Made by a program: the position numbers and the translations under genes
Shown: positions 16,463-24,477 of the stretch, piece after piece
Layout of the letters: every line of letters starts with the position of its first letter
Numbering within the stretch: position 1 is the stretch's first letter
Notes under the pieces: generated by a model
Told to the model about the DNA's origin: nothing
Seen by the model: only the letters and a program-made list of their open reading frames with translations
Database searches by the model: none
From: an uncultured Bacteroidales bacterium
Lineage (GTDB): Bacteria > Bacteroidota > Bacteroidia > Bacteroidales > Bacteroidaceae
Assembly (NCBI GenBank): GCA_902801425.1
Contig: CADCIQ010000040.1
Span: forward strand, 1 to 48,937
Direction: 5' to 3'
DNA: 48,937 nt

Positions 16463-16798
16463 CTACGCACCCTTGGCATACTCAGAAGGAGTCATACCCA
16501 CAACACGCTTAAAGGTGCGACTGAAGTTATTGCTATCCTCATAGCCACACTTGCGTGCAACAGTAGCAATAGGATATTTACGCGCACTCTCCAATAATTG
16601 CTGGGCATACGTCATACGAATACCAAGAATATACACACCACCAGTTATACCTGTAATTGAAAAGATCTTACGACGTAGATGCTGGTTTGTCATGGATAAA
16701 GCTTCTGAGACCGTATCACAATTTACGTGTCCCAACTTCATCTGATCATGAACGATCTGATGAATCTTCTTAAGGAATTGTTTGTATTCTCTAAGCAT
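16463..16798 (-). CDS. Small AraC-type DNA-binding regulator
   Basis: 111 residues consisting almost entirely of an AraC/XylS double helix-turn-helix: VSEALSMTNQHLRRKIFSIT (first HTH), GIRMTYAQQLLES, then YPIATVARKCGYEDSNNFSR (second HTH) and TFKRVVGMTPSEYAKGA. There is no sensor domain, so it must be controlled by its level or by a partner. A good minus-strand promoter lies at 16836-16866. Converges on the DUF2007 gene. Its target is unknown. Confidence 0.9.
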   Translation of the reverse strand: MLREYKQFLKKIHQIVHDQMKLGHVNCDTVSEALSMTNQHLRRKIFSITGITGGVYILGIRMTYAQQLLESARKYPIATVARKCGYEDSNNFSRTFKRVVGMTPSEYAKGA

Positions 16799-16835
16799 AG
16801 TATTAATATTATTGTTTTAGTTATTATAACGCTTG

Positions 16836-16866
16836 CAAAAATACACAATTATTTCAAAAACGCAAA
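16836..16866 (-). promoter_or_regulatory. Promoter of the small AraC regulator
   Basis: On the minus strand TTTG (16863-16866) and TATTTTTG (16836-16843) are 19 bases apart, matching the Bacteroidetes consensus. The leader to the ATG at 16798 is about 30 bases. Confidence 0.78.
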
Positions 16867-16984
16867 ACTTTTTCTAACAAAAATGACTTTTTTGAGCAAA
16901 ATCGACCATATTCTTGCACTTTTAGCATATTTTGAGCATAAAACAAAACCTTTTTTTCTGATTTTATCGCTATTTTTTCCTCGT

Positions 16985-17326
16985 TCATCCCATCACTCTA
17001 AACTCTTTCTTGAACCATGCAAATCTCTTCCGCTTATATTTATAGTTCAAATCATCCTGCATGGCATACGCCTCACGTTCAAACGAGAGGGCATAATATG
17101 CCTTCATGAAATTGCGAAGCCTTATAAGATGGTATAGCCACTCTATTACATACCACAGGTAAAAACCGATGAAAAGCATCTCCTTCTGCTGCAACGAATG
17201 TATATATTCATGATTCTTCGCCGTCTCAGGCAAGCGTCCCTTATCCACCCGACAAAATACGTAGCCGAACAGATTGATGGCCCAGAACGTGCCAAACGGG
17301 AAATATTTATTGTAGATGATCCGCAT
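16985..17326 (-). CDS. Small HExxH-containing protein, unknown
   Basis: 113 residues. NHEYIHSLQQKEM contains HExxH (HEYIH), and SFEREAYAMQDDL about 30 residues later offers a glutamate, so a minimal zinc-protease fold is possible. A hydrophobic stretch (MLFIGFYLWYVIEWLYHLI) between them suggests a membrane helix. The tail is very basic. Similar small proteins occur in Bacteroidetes without assigned function; metallopeptidase activity is only inferred. It lies downstream of the histidine kinase gene on the same strand. Confidence 0.7.
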   Translation of the reverse strand: MRIIYNKYFPFGTFWAINLFGYVFCRVDKGRLPETAKNHEYIHSLQQKEMLFIGFYLWYVIEWLYHLIRLRNFMKAYYALSFEREAYAMQDDLNYKYKRKRFAWFKKEFRVMG

Positions 17327-17337
17327 AGCTTTTAAAT

Positions 17338-17437
17338 TATAAAATGAAAAATGAAAAATAATAAAATACAGATTACCACTTTAGAGTGAAGATTCTAACT
17401 TGTATTTTTCATTTTTCACTTTTCATTTTTCATTTAT
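17338..17437. repeat. ATGAAAAA-word dyad (family G)
   Basis: Left arm AAATGAAAAATGAAAAAT and right arm ATTTTTCATTTTTCAC plus TTTTCATTTTTCATTT, 7-8 base step, around a core with TAATAAAATACAG and CTTGTATTTTTC. The copy at 46184-46335 has the same ends but carries another element inside. It fills the gap between the kinase and the HExxH gene. Confidence 0.75.
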
Positions 17438-17445
17438 TTTTTCAT

Positions 17446-18378
17446 TTAACTTTTCGTTATTAGAAAACTAACATGACATCCGCTAACTGGCGTATCAGCA
17501 AGCACAATATTCATTCCCTGCATCATCAACATCTGTCGAGACAAAGACAAACCGATACCAGAGCCTGAACGCTTTGTGGTGAAGAAAGGCACGAATATCT
17601 CACGCCTAACATCAGGAGGGATGGGGGCACCGTCGTTGCTGATGAATAATACGGCCTCTCCCCCCGCCTTCCCCCGCAGGGCGGGACCCGGAATGCTCAA
17701 GAAATCTCCTTTAAAAGGAGATTTAGGGGTCGAGCTATACCTAATATCAATCATCTTTGCCCCCGCCTCAACAGCATTCTTCACAAGATTGATGACCACC
17801 TGACGAAGCATATTCTCATCAGCTTGCATGGTAGTAAATGCCGGCATACTCACCTTCCATTCCAGATCAGGGAAGAGCGACTTTATCGACGAGATAAAAG
17901 CGCCAAGCGGCACATCTGCGAGAACAGGCTTCTGCAACTGCGTCAGTTTGCGATAGCTATCCACGAAACTGGCAAGCCCTGTGCTCGTCTCATAGATAGC
18001 ACGAATACCCTCCTCATACAACGTGCCTTTTATCTTAGGATTACTGAGATACGCCTGACTAATGCTCTGTATAGGCGTGGTTGCATTCATAATCTCATGC
18101 GTCAGCACTCGCGTCAACCTCTGCCACGATTCCACCTCATTCTGTGCCACGAGTTTGCTAACATCCAGTCCTATATCATTAAGAGCCTCTTGCAAGGCAC
18201 GCTCTCCAAAGAACAGACCTTTAGTTGGTAGCGAGAACGTGAACTCACGATTCCTCACAGCCTCACGCATCAGGTGCGCCCTGTCACGAAGCAGGCATTG
18301 GTGGCGGTACCAAATACCCCCCATTCCCCCGAGGGGGATAATTATAGATAGTATTATCCAAATATCCATATCCATCAA
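17446..18378 (-). CDS. Sensor histidine kinase (NtrB-like) with a repeat-encoded insertion
   Basis: 310 residues. One N-terminal membrane helix (about 5-22) and a short cytoplasmic linker lead to the phosphoacceptor motif VLTHEIMNATTP (His94), the N-box NLVKNAVEAG and the G-boxes SNDGAPIP, FFTTKRSGSGIGLSL. There is almost no sensor domain, so it may sense within the membrane or via a partner. About 26 residues between the strands IDIRYSS and VLFISNDG (TPKSPFKGDFLSIPGPALRG and onward) are encoded by two repeat elements and lie in a loop of the ATPase domain. The response regulator gene ends 6 bases upstream, so the two are one operon. Confidence 0.92.
   Translation of the reverse strand: MMDMDIWIILSIIIPLGGMGGIWYRHQCLLRDRAHLMREAVRNREFTFSLPTKGLFFGERALQEALNDIGLDVSKLVAQNEVESWQRLTRVLTHEIMNATTPIQSISQAYLSNPKIKGTLYEEGIRAIYETSTGLASFVDSYRKLTQLQKPVLADVPLGAFISSIKSLFPDLEWKVSMPAFTTMQADENMLRQVVINLVKNAVEAGAKMIDIRYSSTPKSPFKGDFLSIPGPALRGKAGGEAVLFISNDGAPIPPDVRREIFVPFFTTKRSGSGIGLSLSRQMLMMQGMNIVLADTPVSGCHVSFLITKS
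17651..17736. repeat. P1 and P4 elements inside the histidine kinase gene
   Basis: 17652-17693 is a diverged P1 arm (GGCCTCTCCCCCCGCCTTCC and more); 17699-17736 is a P4 palindrome (AAGAAATCTCCTTTAAAAGG, then AGATTTAGGGGTC). Together they keep the reading frame and encode a foreign-looking loop. Confidence 0.82.
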
Positions 18379-18384
18379 TACAAA

Positions 18385-18927
18385 CTACTCAAGTCCACCT
18401 TTTAATGGGGATTTAGAGGGGCGAACCTTATTATACAACGTCTGCCTTGTTATTCCAAGCAGTTCCGCAGCCTTACTTATATTACCATGACACTTATCCA
18501 CCACCTTACGCACATGCTCTGTCTCCAGTTGTTCGAGAGGCACAACCGCCTCACTCTTGTCAATGGCATCTTTCAGAACCCGTATAAGCTCATCATTATC
18601 CCACGGCTTTGTGACGAAATCCACGGCACCAGTCTTCAAGCCACGAACTGCAAGTTTCACGTCTGCGTATGCCGTCACAAGAACCACAGGCACATCAGGA
18701 TGCAACTTATGGATGGTGCGAAGCCACATCAAGCCCTCCTGACCTGAATTAACTCCAAGAGTAAAGTTCATGTCAAGCAACACCACATCAACCTGCTCCT
18801 GCTGAAGAGTGGTAAGGATGCTATCGGGCGTAGAGAGAGTGATGATACGTTCAAACACCCCGTCAAGGCATATCTTCAAAGCCGTAAGGATGGCAGTATT
18901 GTCATCCACAATCAGTATTGTTTTCAT
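18385..18927 (-). CDS. Response regulator, receiver plus Fis-type HTH
   Basis: 180 residues from the ATG at 18927. The receiver domain has Asp8/Asp9 (ILIVDDN), the phosphoacceptor Asp52 (VVLLDMNF), VTAYADV and the conserved lysine in VTKPWDND. The C-terminus is a Fis-type HTH (HVRKVVDKCHGNISKAAELL, GITRQTLYNKV) as in NtrC regulators, but without the AAA+ domain. The last ten residues (SKSPLKGGLE) are encoded by a P4 repeat. The frame is open to 19029, but that extension overlaps the promoter. Pairs with the kinase downstream; likely target is the divergent transporter operon. Confidence 0.92.
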   Translation of the reverse strand: MKTILIVDDNTAILTALKICLDGVFERIITLSTPDSILTTLQQEQVDVVLLDMNFTLGVNSGQEGLMWLRTIHKLHPDVPVVLVTAYADVKLAVRGLKTGAVDFVTKPWDNDELIRVLKDAIDKSEAVVPLEQLETEHVRKVVDKCHGNISKAAELLGITRQTLYNKVRPSKSPLKGGLE

Positions 18928-18932
18928 GGATG

Positions 18933-18964
18933 CAAAGGTAACATTTTTTTCAATCTGAAACAAA
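18933..18964 (-). promoter_or_regulatory. Promoter of the response regulator operon, possibly leaderless
   Basis: On the minus strand TTTG (18961-18964) and TACCTTTG (18933-18940) are 20 bases apart, a good consensus match. The -7 box ends only five bases before the ATG at 18927, so transcription would start at or next to the start codon. Confidence 0.7.
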
Positions 18965-19078
18965 CAGAAACAACAAAAAGCGCAAGAAATCATCTGAAGT
19001 AAAAGCAAAAGTGTAAAAAAATCATACAAACGAGTGTATAAAAATCATACAAACTGCATTTCCCACGCAAAAAAGCCA

Positions 19079-19108
19079 TTGTCTTATTCCATAATTATAT
19101 TACCTTTG
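19079..19108 (+). promoter_or_regulatory. Promoter of the FtsX-type transporter operon
   Basis: TTG at 19079-19081 and TACCTTTG at 19101-19108 with 19 bases between them. The leader is about 105 bases. It faces away from the two-component promoter about 115 bases to the left; both -7 boxes are the same TACCTTTG. Confidence 0.75.
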
Positions 19109-19217
19109 CACTCGATAGTTCAACGATGGTGCGCACATCAATTCTACAAACCCATTAAAACGGTGACAAGCCCACCGACCTCCATAGAATTGGGGAACGA
19201 AGAGGCCGAAAACAACT

Positions 19218-21557
19218 ATGCTAATTATCCATAACCTCAAAGCTGCATGGCGAAACATCCAGAAATACAAGGTGCAGAACACGATTTCCGTGCTATGCCT
19301 CTCCGTTGGCGTGATATGCTTTGCCATATCCCTTTATTTCATCAATGTCTTATGGCATAATGCAGAACATCAATACTTCCAAGATAATCGTATGGAATGT
19401 TGTATCTGGGCAGAAGGTCAGAGCAAATTGAAAGCGATTGACCTGAGCGACATTGAAAAGATCAAAAAGCTGAACTCTGTGGAAGATGTGATTTACAGGT
19501 GTCACGCACTATATTCCGAATTCATCTTCAAGGACAAGACCGCACATAAACGAAATTATAATTTCGGGCTCATAGTAGTAAGTCCAAACTGGCTGGAAGA
19601 CAACAACTTCCGTTCTGCCGTAACAGGCAAGAAAATTGGCAGGCTGAAGCCAGGCACATTGGTAATGGACGAGACATCGGCAAAGCGTCTGTATGGTGAG
19701 GAAAATTTCAAGGCGGATGCCCCAATAGGAGCTAAAATCCTGAATATGAAGAAACAACGCGTGGTAAGCGATGTTGTCTATTCAACCTGCTATGTAGGAC
19801 TTAGAGGGAATATGTATCTTGTAGCAGACCAAGAAGCAATAACAGAAGGACATGAGATCTGTGACATTGACTATATCCTCAAGGATGGTGTCAAGGCTGA
19901 GCAGTTTGAAAGCGAGATGAAGGAACTATTCTCTGGACATACATTGACATGTAGTAGATATTACGCGAAAGACTCCGTGTGGACAGCAGCCATGTTAATA
20001 TTCCTCGTATTCCTCGGTGCCAGCGTGCTCATCATCGGCATATCAGGCTATCTGAAGATGCAGTTACAGCTCTTCATGCTACGAAGTCGTGAGATGTCCC
20101 TACGCCGTTGCAATGGTGCAAAGCCCTACCAGCTGTTCATGCTTCTATGCTCAGAGATATTGATTGTCTTCTGCATTATAGCCATAATGTCAATTCTCCT
20201 AACCCTGGGGTTTGAAGAATATGCCATGCCTTTACTGCAAAAATTCGGAATGACCGATCAATTGGATATCCATACAGATGTTATCTACTGCACGGAAATC
20301 CATATCATTATCATCACTTTCCTCTCAGCCTTGGGCATAGCATGGCTAACTGTCCGCAAGACTATGAAATCTCCACTCAGCAAGACTGTAGGACGCAGTT
20401 ATACCCAGCACACCCTCTGGAATGGCAGCATGCAGGTGACACAATATCTTGTCACTACGATATTGTTCTTCGTCATAGCCCTCGTATTCTATGGAGTGTA
20501 CACTCAGCAAAACGATAAATATCACAACATAGATACCGACTATTATAAAAACGTAATAGTTACCTATTCAGACAAATATGATGAAGCAGCAAAATTGCCA
20601 TCCGTGAAACTAAAAGCGGAATGTCGGCAATTCCATGAATATATCCCAACCAAGGAAGACAGCATTATAAGCCATATCATACCGCGTGCTGTAGAAAATG
20701 ATACAATACGACATATTAGGTGGAGCATGGTAGATGCTGAATATTTCAAAATCAGCAAGCTCCCCATCACCGAGAAGACAAAGGATGAGCACGCTATCAA
20801 TCCCCCAATCTTCGTAAGTGCATCGGAAGCAGACAGTATCAAGAACATTCTTTCCATCAAGCACAAGACTTCGGATGAACTACATACGCTTGCCGATGGA
20901 AATGAATATGTAATAATAGGATATGTCCCATACAGGAGGATAGGGTTGCCCGGCTCCTCAGATTACTATCTGATAAAGGACTATGATAAATGGCAAAAGG
21001 AAACAGAGCACCCGGAACATAACCCATCCTATACATTGCTGATATTGCCCAAAGACAATGATGCGGACAAATATAATGCAGAGTACAATGAAATGCTGCA
21101 CAGGAAGCATAAAGACCTGCCAAGCGAATACGAATACAAGAACATGACCGTTTATGATGCGAGTTTCATGGAACTGCAGATCAGTAAGTTCATCATTCAG
21201 CTACTCTACATACTCACCATTACGAGCATAGTCTGCATAATAATGACCATCTATTCATCCATATCTCTTGAAACCAGAGGCAAGCAGAAAGATGTGGCTA
21301 TCCGTAAGGTTAATGGCGCAAAGACACATGACATTGTCATGCTCTTCAGCCGCTACTACATCGTGACACTCTCCATAGCCTTCACCATAGCCTTGCTCAT
21401 AGGTATAGCCGTCATCGTTGCATTTTGCCTAAAAGGTGGATGGAATATACATGACGATGATATAAGGATGCTCTTCAAGATAATTCTCGAGGCATTTCTT
21501 GGCTGCATCTTCACCATCACTCTCGTCACCATCCTCACCGTATGGCAGAAGATATAG
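19218..21557 (+). CDS. MacB/FtsX-type ABC transporter permease
   Basis: 779 residues. After NLKAAWRNIQKYKVQNTISV a first membrane helix (about 20-45) leads into a large periplasmic MacB-type domain, then an FtsX domain with three helices (about 255-390; MSLRRCNGAKPYQLFMLL), a further helix (about 410-435), a second periplasmic domain and a final FtsX domain (about 650-775; DVAIRKVNGAKTHDIVMLF). This duplicated FtsX layout is typical of Bacteroidetes export or envelope-stress transporters, usually paired with a LolD/MacB-like ATPase such as the one directly downstream. Substrate unknown. Divergent from the two-component system that probably controls it. Confidence 0.93.
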   Translation: MLIIHNLKAAWRNIQKYKVQNTISVLCLSVGVICFAISLYFINVLWHNAEHQYFQDNRMECCIWAEGQSKLKAIDLSDIEKIKKLNSVEDVIYRCHALYSEFIFKDKTAHKRNYNFGLIVVSPNWLEDNNFRSAVTGKKIGRLKPGTLVMDETSAKRLYGEENFKADAPIGAKILNMKKQRVVSDVVYSTCYVGLRGNMYLVADQEAITEGHEICDIDYILKDGVKAEQFESEMKELFSGHTLTCSRYYAKDSVWTAAMLIFLVFLGASVLIIGISGYLKMQLQLFMLRSREMSLRRCNGAKPYQLFMLLCSEILIVFCIIAIMSILLTLGFEEYAMPLLQKFGMTDQLDIHTDVIYCTEIHIIIITFLSALGIAWLTVRKTMKSPLSKTVGRSYTQHTLWNGSMQVTQYLVTTILFFVIALVFYGVYTQQNDKYHNIDTDYYKNVIVTYSDKYDEAAKLPSVKLKAECRQFHEYIPTKEDSIISHIIPRAVENDTIRHIRWSMVDAEYFKISKLPITEKTKDEHAINPPIFVSASEADSIKNILSIKHKTSDELHTLADGNEYVIIGYVPYRRIGLPGSSDYYLIKDYDKWQKETEHPEHNPSYTLLILPKDNDADKYNAEYNEMLHRKHKDLPSEYEYKNMTVYDASFMELQISKFIIQLLYILTITSIVCIIMTIYSSISLETRGKQKDVAIRKVNGAKTHDIVMLFSRYYIVTLSIAFTIALLIGIAVIVAFCLKGGWNIHDDDIRMLFKIILEAFLGCIFTITLVTILTVWQKI

Positions 21558-21558
21558 G

Positions 21559-21665
21559 TTAGGGAGGTTAGGAGGTTTTAGGTCAGCATCGCTGATGGCA
21601 TTAAGTCCAAAGACCTCATAACCTTTAACCTCATAACCTCAAAACCTTTAAACCTCATAACCCTA
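21559..21665. repeat. AGGTT/AACCTCAT-word dyad
   Basis: AGGTTAGGGAGGTTAGGAGG on the left and repeated AACCTCATAACC units on the right, 7-9 base step, with a small GCATCGCTGATGGC palindrome between. It separates permease and ATPase genes and would form a hairpin in the joint transcript. Confidence 0.75.
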
Positions 21666-21672
21666 AGAAGAA

Positions 21673-22353
21673 ATGATTAAATTAGATAACATAACAAAGA
21701 TATTCAGCACAGAAGAGGTGCAGACAACATCCCTCAACGGCGTTAGCCTTGAGATAAAGGAAGGCGAGTTTGTTGCCATAATGGGACCGTCAGGTTGCGG
21801 AAAATCCACTCTCCTCAACATCATGGGACTTATCGACACACCAACCGAAGGCACTTACCTTCTGAATGGCAAGGATGTAAGTACACTAACCGAGAACGAG
21901 CGAACGGACATACGCAAAGGCGTTATCGGTTTCGTGTTCCAGAGTTTCAACCTTATCGACGAACTTAACGTGAACGAGAACGTGGAACTGCCTCTGCTCT
22001 ATATGGGCATGCCAGCCAAGGAGCGAAAGGAGCGTGTGCTTGAGGTTCTTCGCAGAATGAATATGTCGCAGCGTGGCAAGCACTACCCCAGCCAGCTATC
22101 TGGCGGACAGCAGCAACGTGTGGCAATAGCCCGTGCCGTTATTAGCAATCCGAAGATAATCCTTGCCGACGAGCCTACGGGCAACCTCGACTCAAAGAAC
22201 GGTCTTGAGGTTATGGAAATGCTCAGCCAGCTAAATGCCGAGGGCACCACCATCATCATGGTAACACACTCTCAGCACGATGCCACATACGCCAACCGTA
22301 TCATCAACCTCTACGACGGGCAGATCATAGACAACATGAATGGGTTGCTGTAA
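21673..22353 (+). CDS. ABC transporter ATP-binding protein, LolD/MacB family
   Basis: 226 residues, normal length. Walker [10 protein letters not shown] (38-46), Q-loop [10 protein letters not shown], signature LSGGQQQR (about 141-148), Walker [13 protein letters not shown] and the H-loop THSQHD are all intact. It energises the FtsX-type permease encoded just upstream; as a cytoplasmic dimer it would drive conformational change or lipoprotein/peptide export rather than classical import. Confidence 0.95.
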   Translation: MIKLDNITKIFSTEEVQTTSLNGVSLEIKEGEFVAIMGPSGCGKSTLLNIMGLIDTPTEGTYLLNGKDVSTLTENERTDIRKGVIGFVFQSFNLIDELNVNENVELPLLYMGMPAKERKERVLEVLRRMNMSQRGKHYPSQLSGGQQQRVAIARAVISNPKIILADEPTGNLDSKNGLEVMEMLSQLNAEGTTIIMVTHSQHDATYANRIINLYDGQIIDNMNGLL

Positions 22354-22355
22354 AA

Positions 22356-22459
22356 TGAAATTACAAATTACTAATTACGAATTACCTTTTTACTATTTGC
22401 AATCACGAACATACCGTTAGCGAACTATGCTAACCAGGTAATTCGTAATTAACGTCAGT
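22356..22459. repeat. AATTACGAATTA-word dyad (family F)
   Basis: AAATTACTAATTACGAATTACC at the left and GGTAATTCGTAATTA at the right form a hairpin just after the ATPase stop. A second copy with the same ends lies at 29784-29885. The heptamer-like step resembles the STRR repeats described in cyanobacteria. Confidence 0.75.
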
Positions 22460-22495
22460 TCGACGAAAACAAATAGGGTTCTGCTTTGCTTTCAA

Positions 22496-22609
22496 ACATT
22501 AATTATGACGTTAATTAAGACATTAATTTGGACAAAAATTGATGAGAGTTTAAGCCGTAAGGCTAATTAATGTCACAATTAATGTTTCATTAATGTCCTA
22601 TATTAATGT
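22496..22609. repeat. 12-bp-step inverted word array A3
   Basis: ACATTAATT-like words start at 22496, 22508, 22520 and (degenerate) 22532, exactly 12 apart. The complement, AATTAATGT-like, starts at 22565, 22577, 22588 and 22601 (steps 12, 11, 13). Non-coding. Confidence 0.75.
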
Positions 22610-22652
22610 TATGCGACAGCAAATTAACAATCCCCTCCCTTCAACTACCTTC

Positions 22653-22759
22653 CTCCGTAGATACTCCATCGTTACTCCATCGTTACTCCATCGCATGTCC
22701 ATCGTTTCGATGGAGTAACAATGGACATACGATGGACATTCTATGGAGAAACATAGGAA
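22653..22759. repeat. 11-bp-step inverted word array A4
   Basis: CTCCATC-like words start at 22653 (CTCCGTA), 22664, 22675, 22686 and 22697; GATGGAG-like words start at 22709, 22720, 22731, 22742 and 22753 (ATAGGAA). All steps are exactly 11, and the spacers differ more than the words. Adjacent to array A3. Non-coding. Confidence 0.85.
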
Positions 22760-22765
22760 GAAGGA

Positions 22766-22850
22766 ATAAAGTAAAAAGTAGAAATTAAAAAGTAAAAAAT
22801 GGCAAATCACGCCCATAAGCTCTAAAGCTAACCATACTTTTTATATTTTT
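22766..22850. repeat. AAAAAGTA/TGGCAAATCACGCC element (family E)
   Basis: AAAGTAAAAAGTAGAAATTA followed by TGGCAAATCACGCCCATAAG and ending in ACTTTTTAT. It shares its core with 38046-38141 and, inverted, with 16356-16451. Confidence 0.7.
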
Positions 22851-22885
22851 TTCCTTTTTTTCTACTTTTCTTAAATCTTTTTTCA

Positions 22886-22893
22886 TATCTTTG
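22886..22893 (+). promoter_or_regulatory. Promoter -7 box for the 22939 gene
   Basis: TATCTTTG, 45 bases before the ATG at 22939, matches the -7 consensus; the T-rich stretch before it offers no unambiguous TTG at -33. Confidence 0.65.
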
Positions 22894-22938
22894 CGTCTTT
22901 ACTTATAGAAACATCTAATAAAAACAAAATATAACGAT

Positions 22939-24081
22939 ATGAGAAAAGTAATTCTTTCCATATTTATGCTACTTAGCGCTATGTCTGCCAATGCCCAAAA
23001 CGCATACAGCAGCTCTATGCTGGAGAAAAACAGACATGACATTCCTGAGACGGGTACATGTATCGTTGAAGGGAATGTAACAAACGTGCCAGACGGTACG
23101 GTGGTGAACTTCTGGTTTCCGGAAAACGGAGACTATATAGGAGAGGCTATTGCAAAGATAAACAAAGGCAAGTTCCACTTCAAGAAGAAGATACGCGAGA
23201 ACACAAGATACATCATAACCTTAGGTAACGACTCAAAGGAACTTCCGTTTCTCGCTGCTCTCGGAACTACAAAGATTACAGGCGATAATGCCGACTGTAG
23301 TCTTTGGAGAGTGGAGAACCAAAACCCTGCCGTTATAGAGGAGACCGCATATATGGATCGCAGGAATGCCATTAGCGAAGAGTTCAAGAAAAAGGAAGAA
23401 GAAAGCAAGAAACAGAAAAAAGAGGCTCAGATAGACATTTATGCCGAAGAGCATTTCTATTTCAATTCCATGTACGAATTCATGAAGGGCAGGCCTTATA
23501 GTTCTACCTACAAGAAGGAACTGACTAAGCTCATCCGCAATACTCCATACCTGTGGAATGATCCTCAAAAAAGAGTATATGAAAAAAAACTCCGCGAACT
23601 CTGCCTGAAAATTCCTTTCAATGAAGTGGCTGAATATCAGAATCTTTTCACAAGAAAGGTGCTGAACGTAGGTGACTATCTGATAGATTTCATGCTATAC
23701 GACCATGACGGAAAGGAGCATCATTTAGAGGAATTTAGCAATAACAACAAGTATCTGCTTATGGAGTTTTGCTGCAAGGAGGACAAGGATATGATGAAAA
23801 CCCGTCCAGAGAATGTGCTTGACGACCTTTATCAGAACTATTCAGCCAATCTTGACATAGTGACCATAAACTGCGATGCGGAGGACGCATGGATGAGTGG
23901 CAGACTGCCACGCGATAAGTGGAATGAATGGAACGACCATAAGAACAGCCTCGCCGTAATGATGGAATACTCTACCATGTTCCGCTATGTGTTTATATCA
24001 CCTGAGAACAAGATTATAGGCTTCGGCAGGCATGAGGATCTGAAGGACAAGGTAAAGCAGCATTTTGCATTTGTGAAATAG
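22939..24081 (+). CDS. Secreted thioredoxin-fold protein with DUF4369-like N-terminus
   Basis: 380 residues with a signal peptide (MRKVILSIFMLLSAMSANAQ). Residues about 40-110 (CIVEGNVTNVPDGTVVNFWF, AIAKINKGKFHFKK) resemble the DUF4369 beta-domain that precedes thioredoxin-like domains in Bacteroidetes. A charged helical middle (140-230) follows, then a C-terminal TlpA/AhpC-like fold (DYLIDFMLYDHDGKEHHLEE, YLLMEFCCKEDKD, LDIVTINCDAEDAW, FRYVFISPENKIIGFG). The CxxC redox motif is replaced by FCCKED, so redox activity is uncertain. Likely in the periplasm or outer envelope. Confidence 0.75.
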   Translation: MRKVILSIFMLLSAMSANAQNAYSSSMLEKNRHDIPETGTCIVEGNVTNVPDGTVVNFWFPENGDYIGEAIAKINKGKFHFKKKIRENTRYIITLGNDSKELPFLAALGTTKITGDNADCSLWRVENQNPAVIEETAYMDRRNAISEEFKKKEEESKKQKKEAQIDIYAEEHFYFNSMYEFMKGRPYSSTYKKELTKLIRNTPYLWNDPQKRVYEKKLRELCLKIPFNEVAEYQNLFTRKVLNVGDYLIDFMLYDHDGKEHHLEEFSNNNKYLLMEFCCKEDKDMMKTRPENVLDDLYQNYSANLDIVTINCDAEDAWMSGRLPRDKWNEWNDHKNSLAVMMEYSTMFRYVFISPENKIIGFGRHEDLKDKVKQHFAFVK

Positions 24082-24120
24082 AGGAACTTTCTGGGAGGCT
24101 TAGTTGCTTCCGCCATTTAG

Positions 24121-24195
24121 AAAAACAAATTAAAACCAATTAAAACAAAAGAAAACATTTTGTTTTATTGTTTTTATATGTTTTTATTGGTTTGG
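24121..24195. repeat. 10-bp-step inverted word array A6
   Basis: AAAAC starts at 24122, 24132, 24142 and 24152 (step 10); GTTTT/GTTTG starts at 24162, 24170, 24180 and 24190. The arms fold into an AT-rich hairpin after the 22939 gene. Confidence 0.65.
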
Positions 24196-24243
24196 TCCTG
24201 TTTTTTCAGATGTCGAAAGCAAATCTGACCAGAAAGCCTTAAA

Positions 24244-24415
24244 AGCCCCCCACAGGGAGGAAACCATTTCGAGTGCAGGGTCTTTTCAACTTAAGTTTAA
24301 TCATTCGTACTTTTATTCATTTGCTATACACCCCATTAACTTGACAGGTTTCCTCCCTATGGGGAAGGGGCCTCTCCCCCCACCCTCCCCCGTAGGGAGG
24401 GAGCCGGAGAGCTAA
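24244..24415. repeat. Composite palindromic element with a P1 arm
   Basis: AGCCCCCCACAGGGAGGAAACC (24244-24265, in two blocks) pairs with GGTTTCCTCCCTATGGGG (24346-24363) around an 80-base core. A P1 arm (GGCCTCTCCCCCCACCCTCC, 24369-24413) is fused to its right end. Then 24416-24470 is a TCTTTAGAC-word repeat leading to the sigma-factor start. Confidence 0.7.
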
Positions 24416-24477
24416 AGAATTTAATCTTTGGTCTTTAGACTTTTGACTTTAGACCTTAGACTTTAGACAAAAACTAC

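Noticed and set aside
18928-19029. Longer response regulator
   Set aside because: The extension overlaps a good promoter and precedes the normal receiver start MKTILIVDD.
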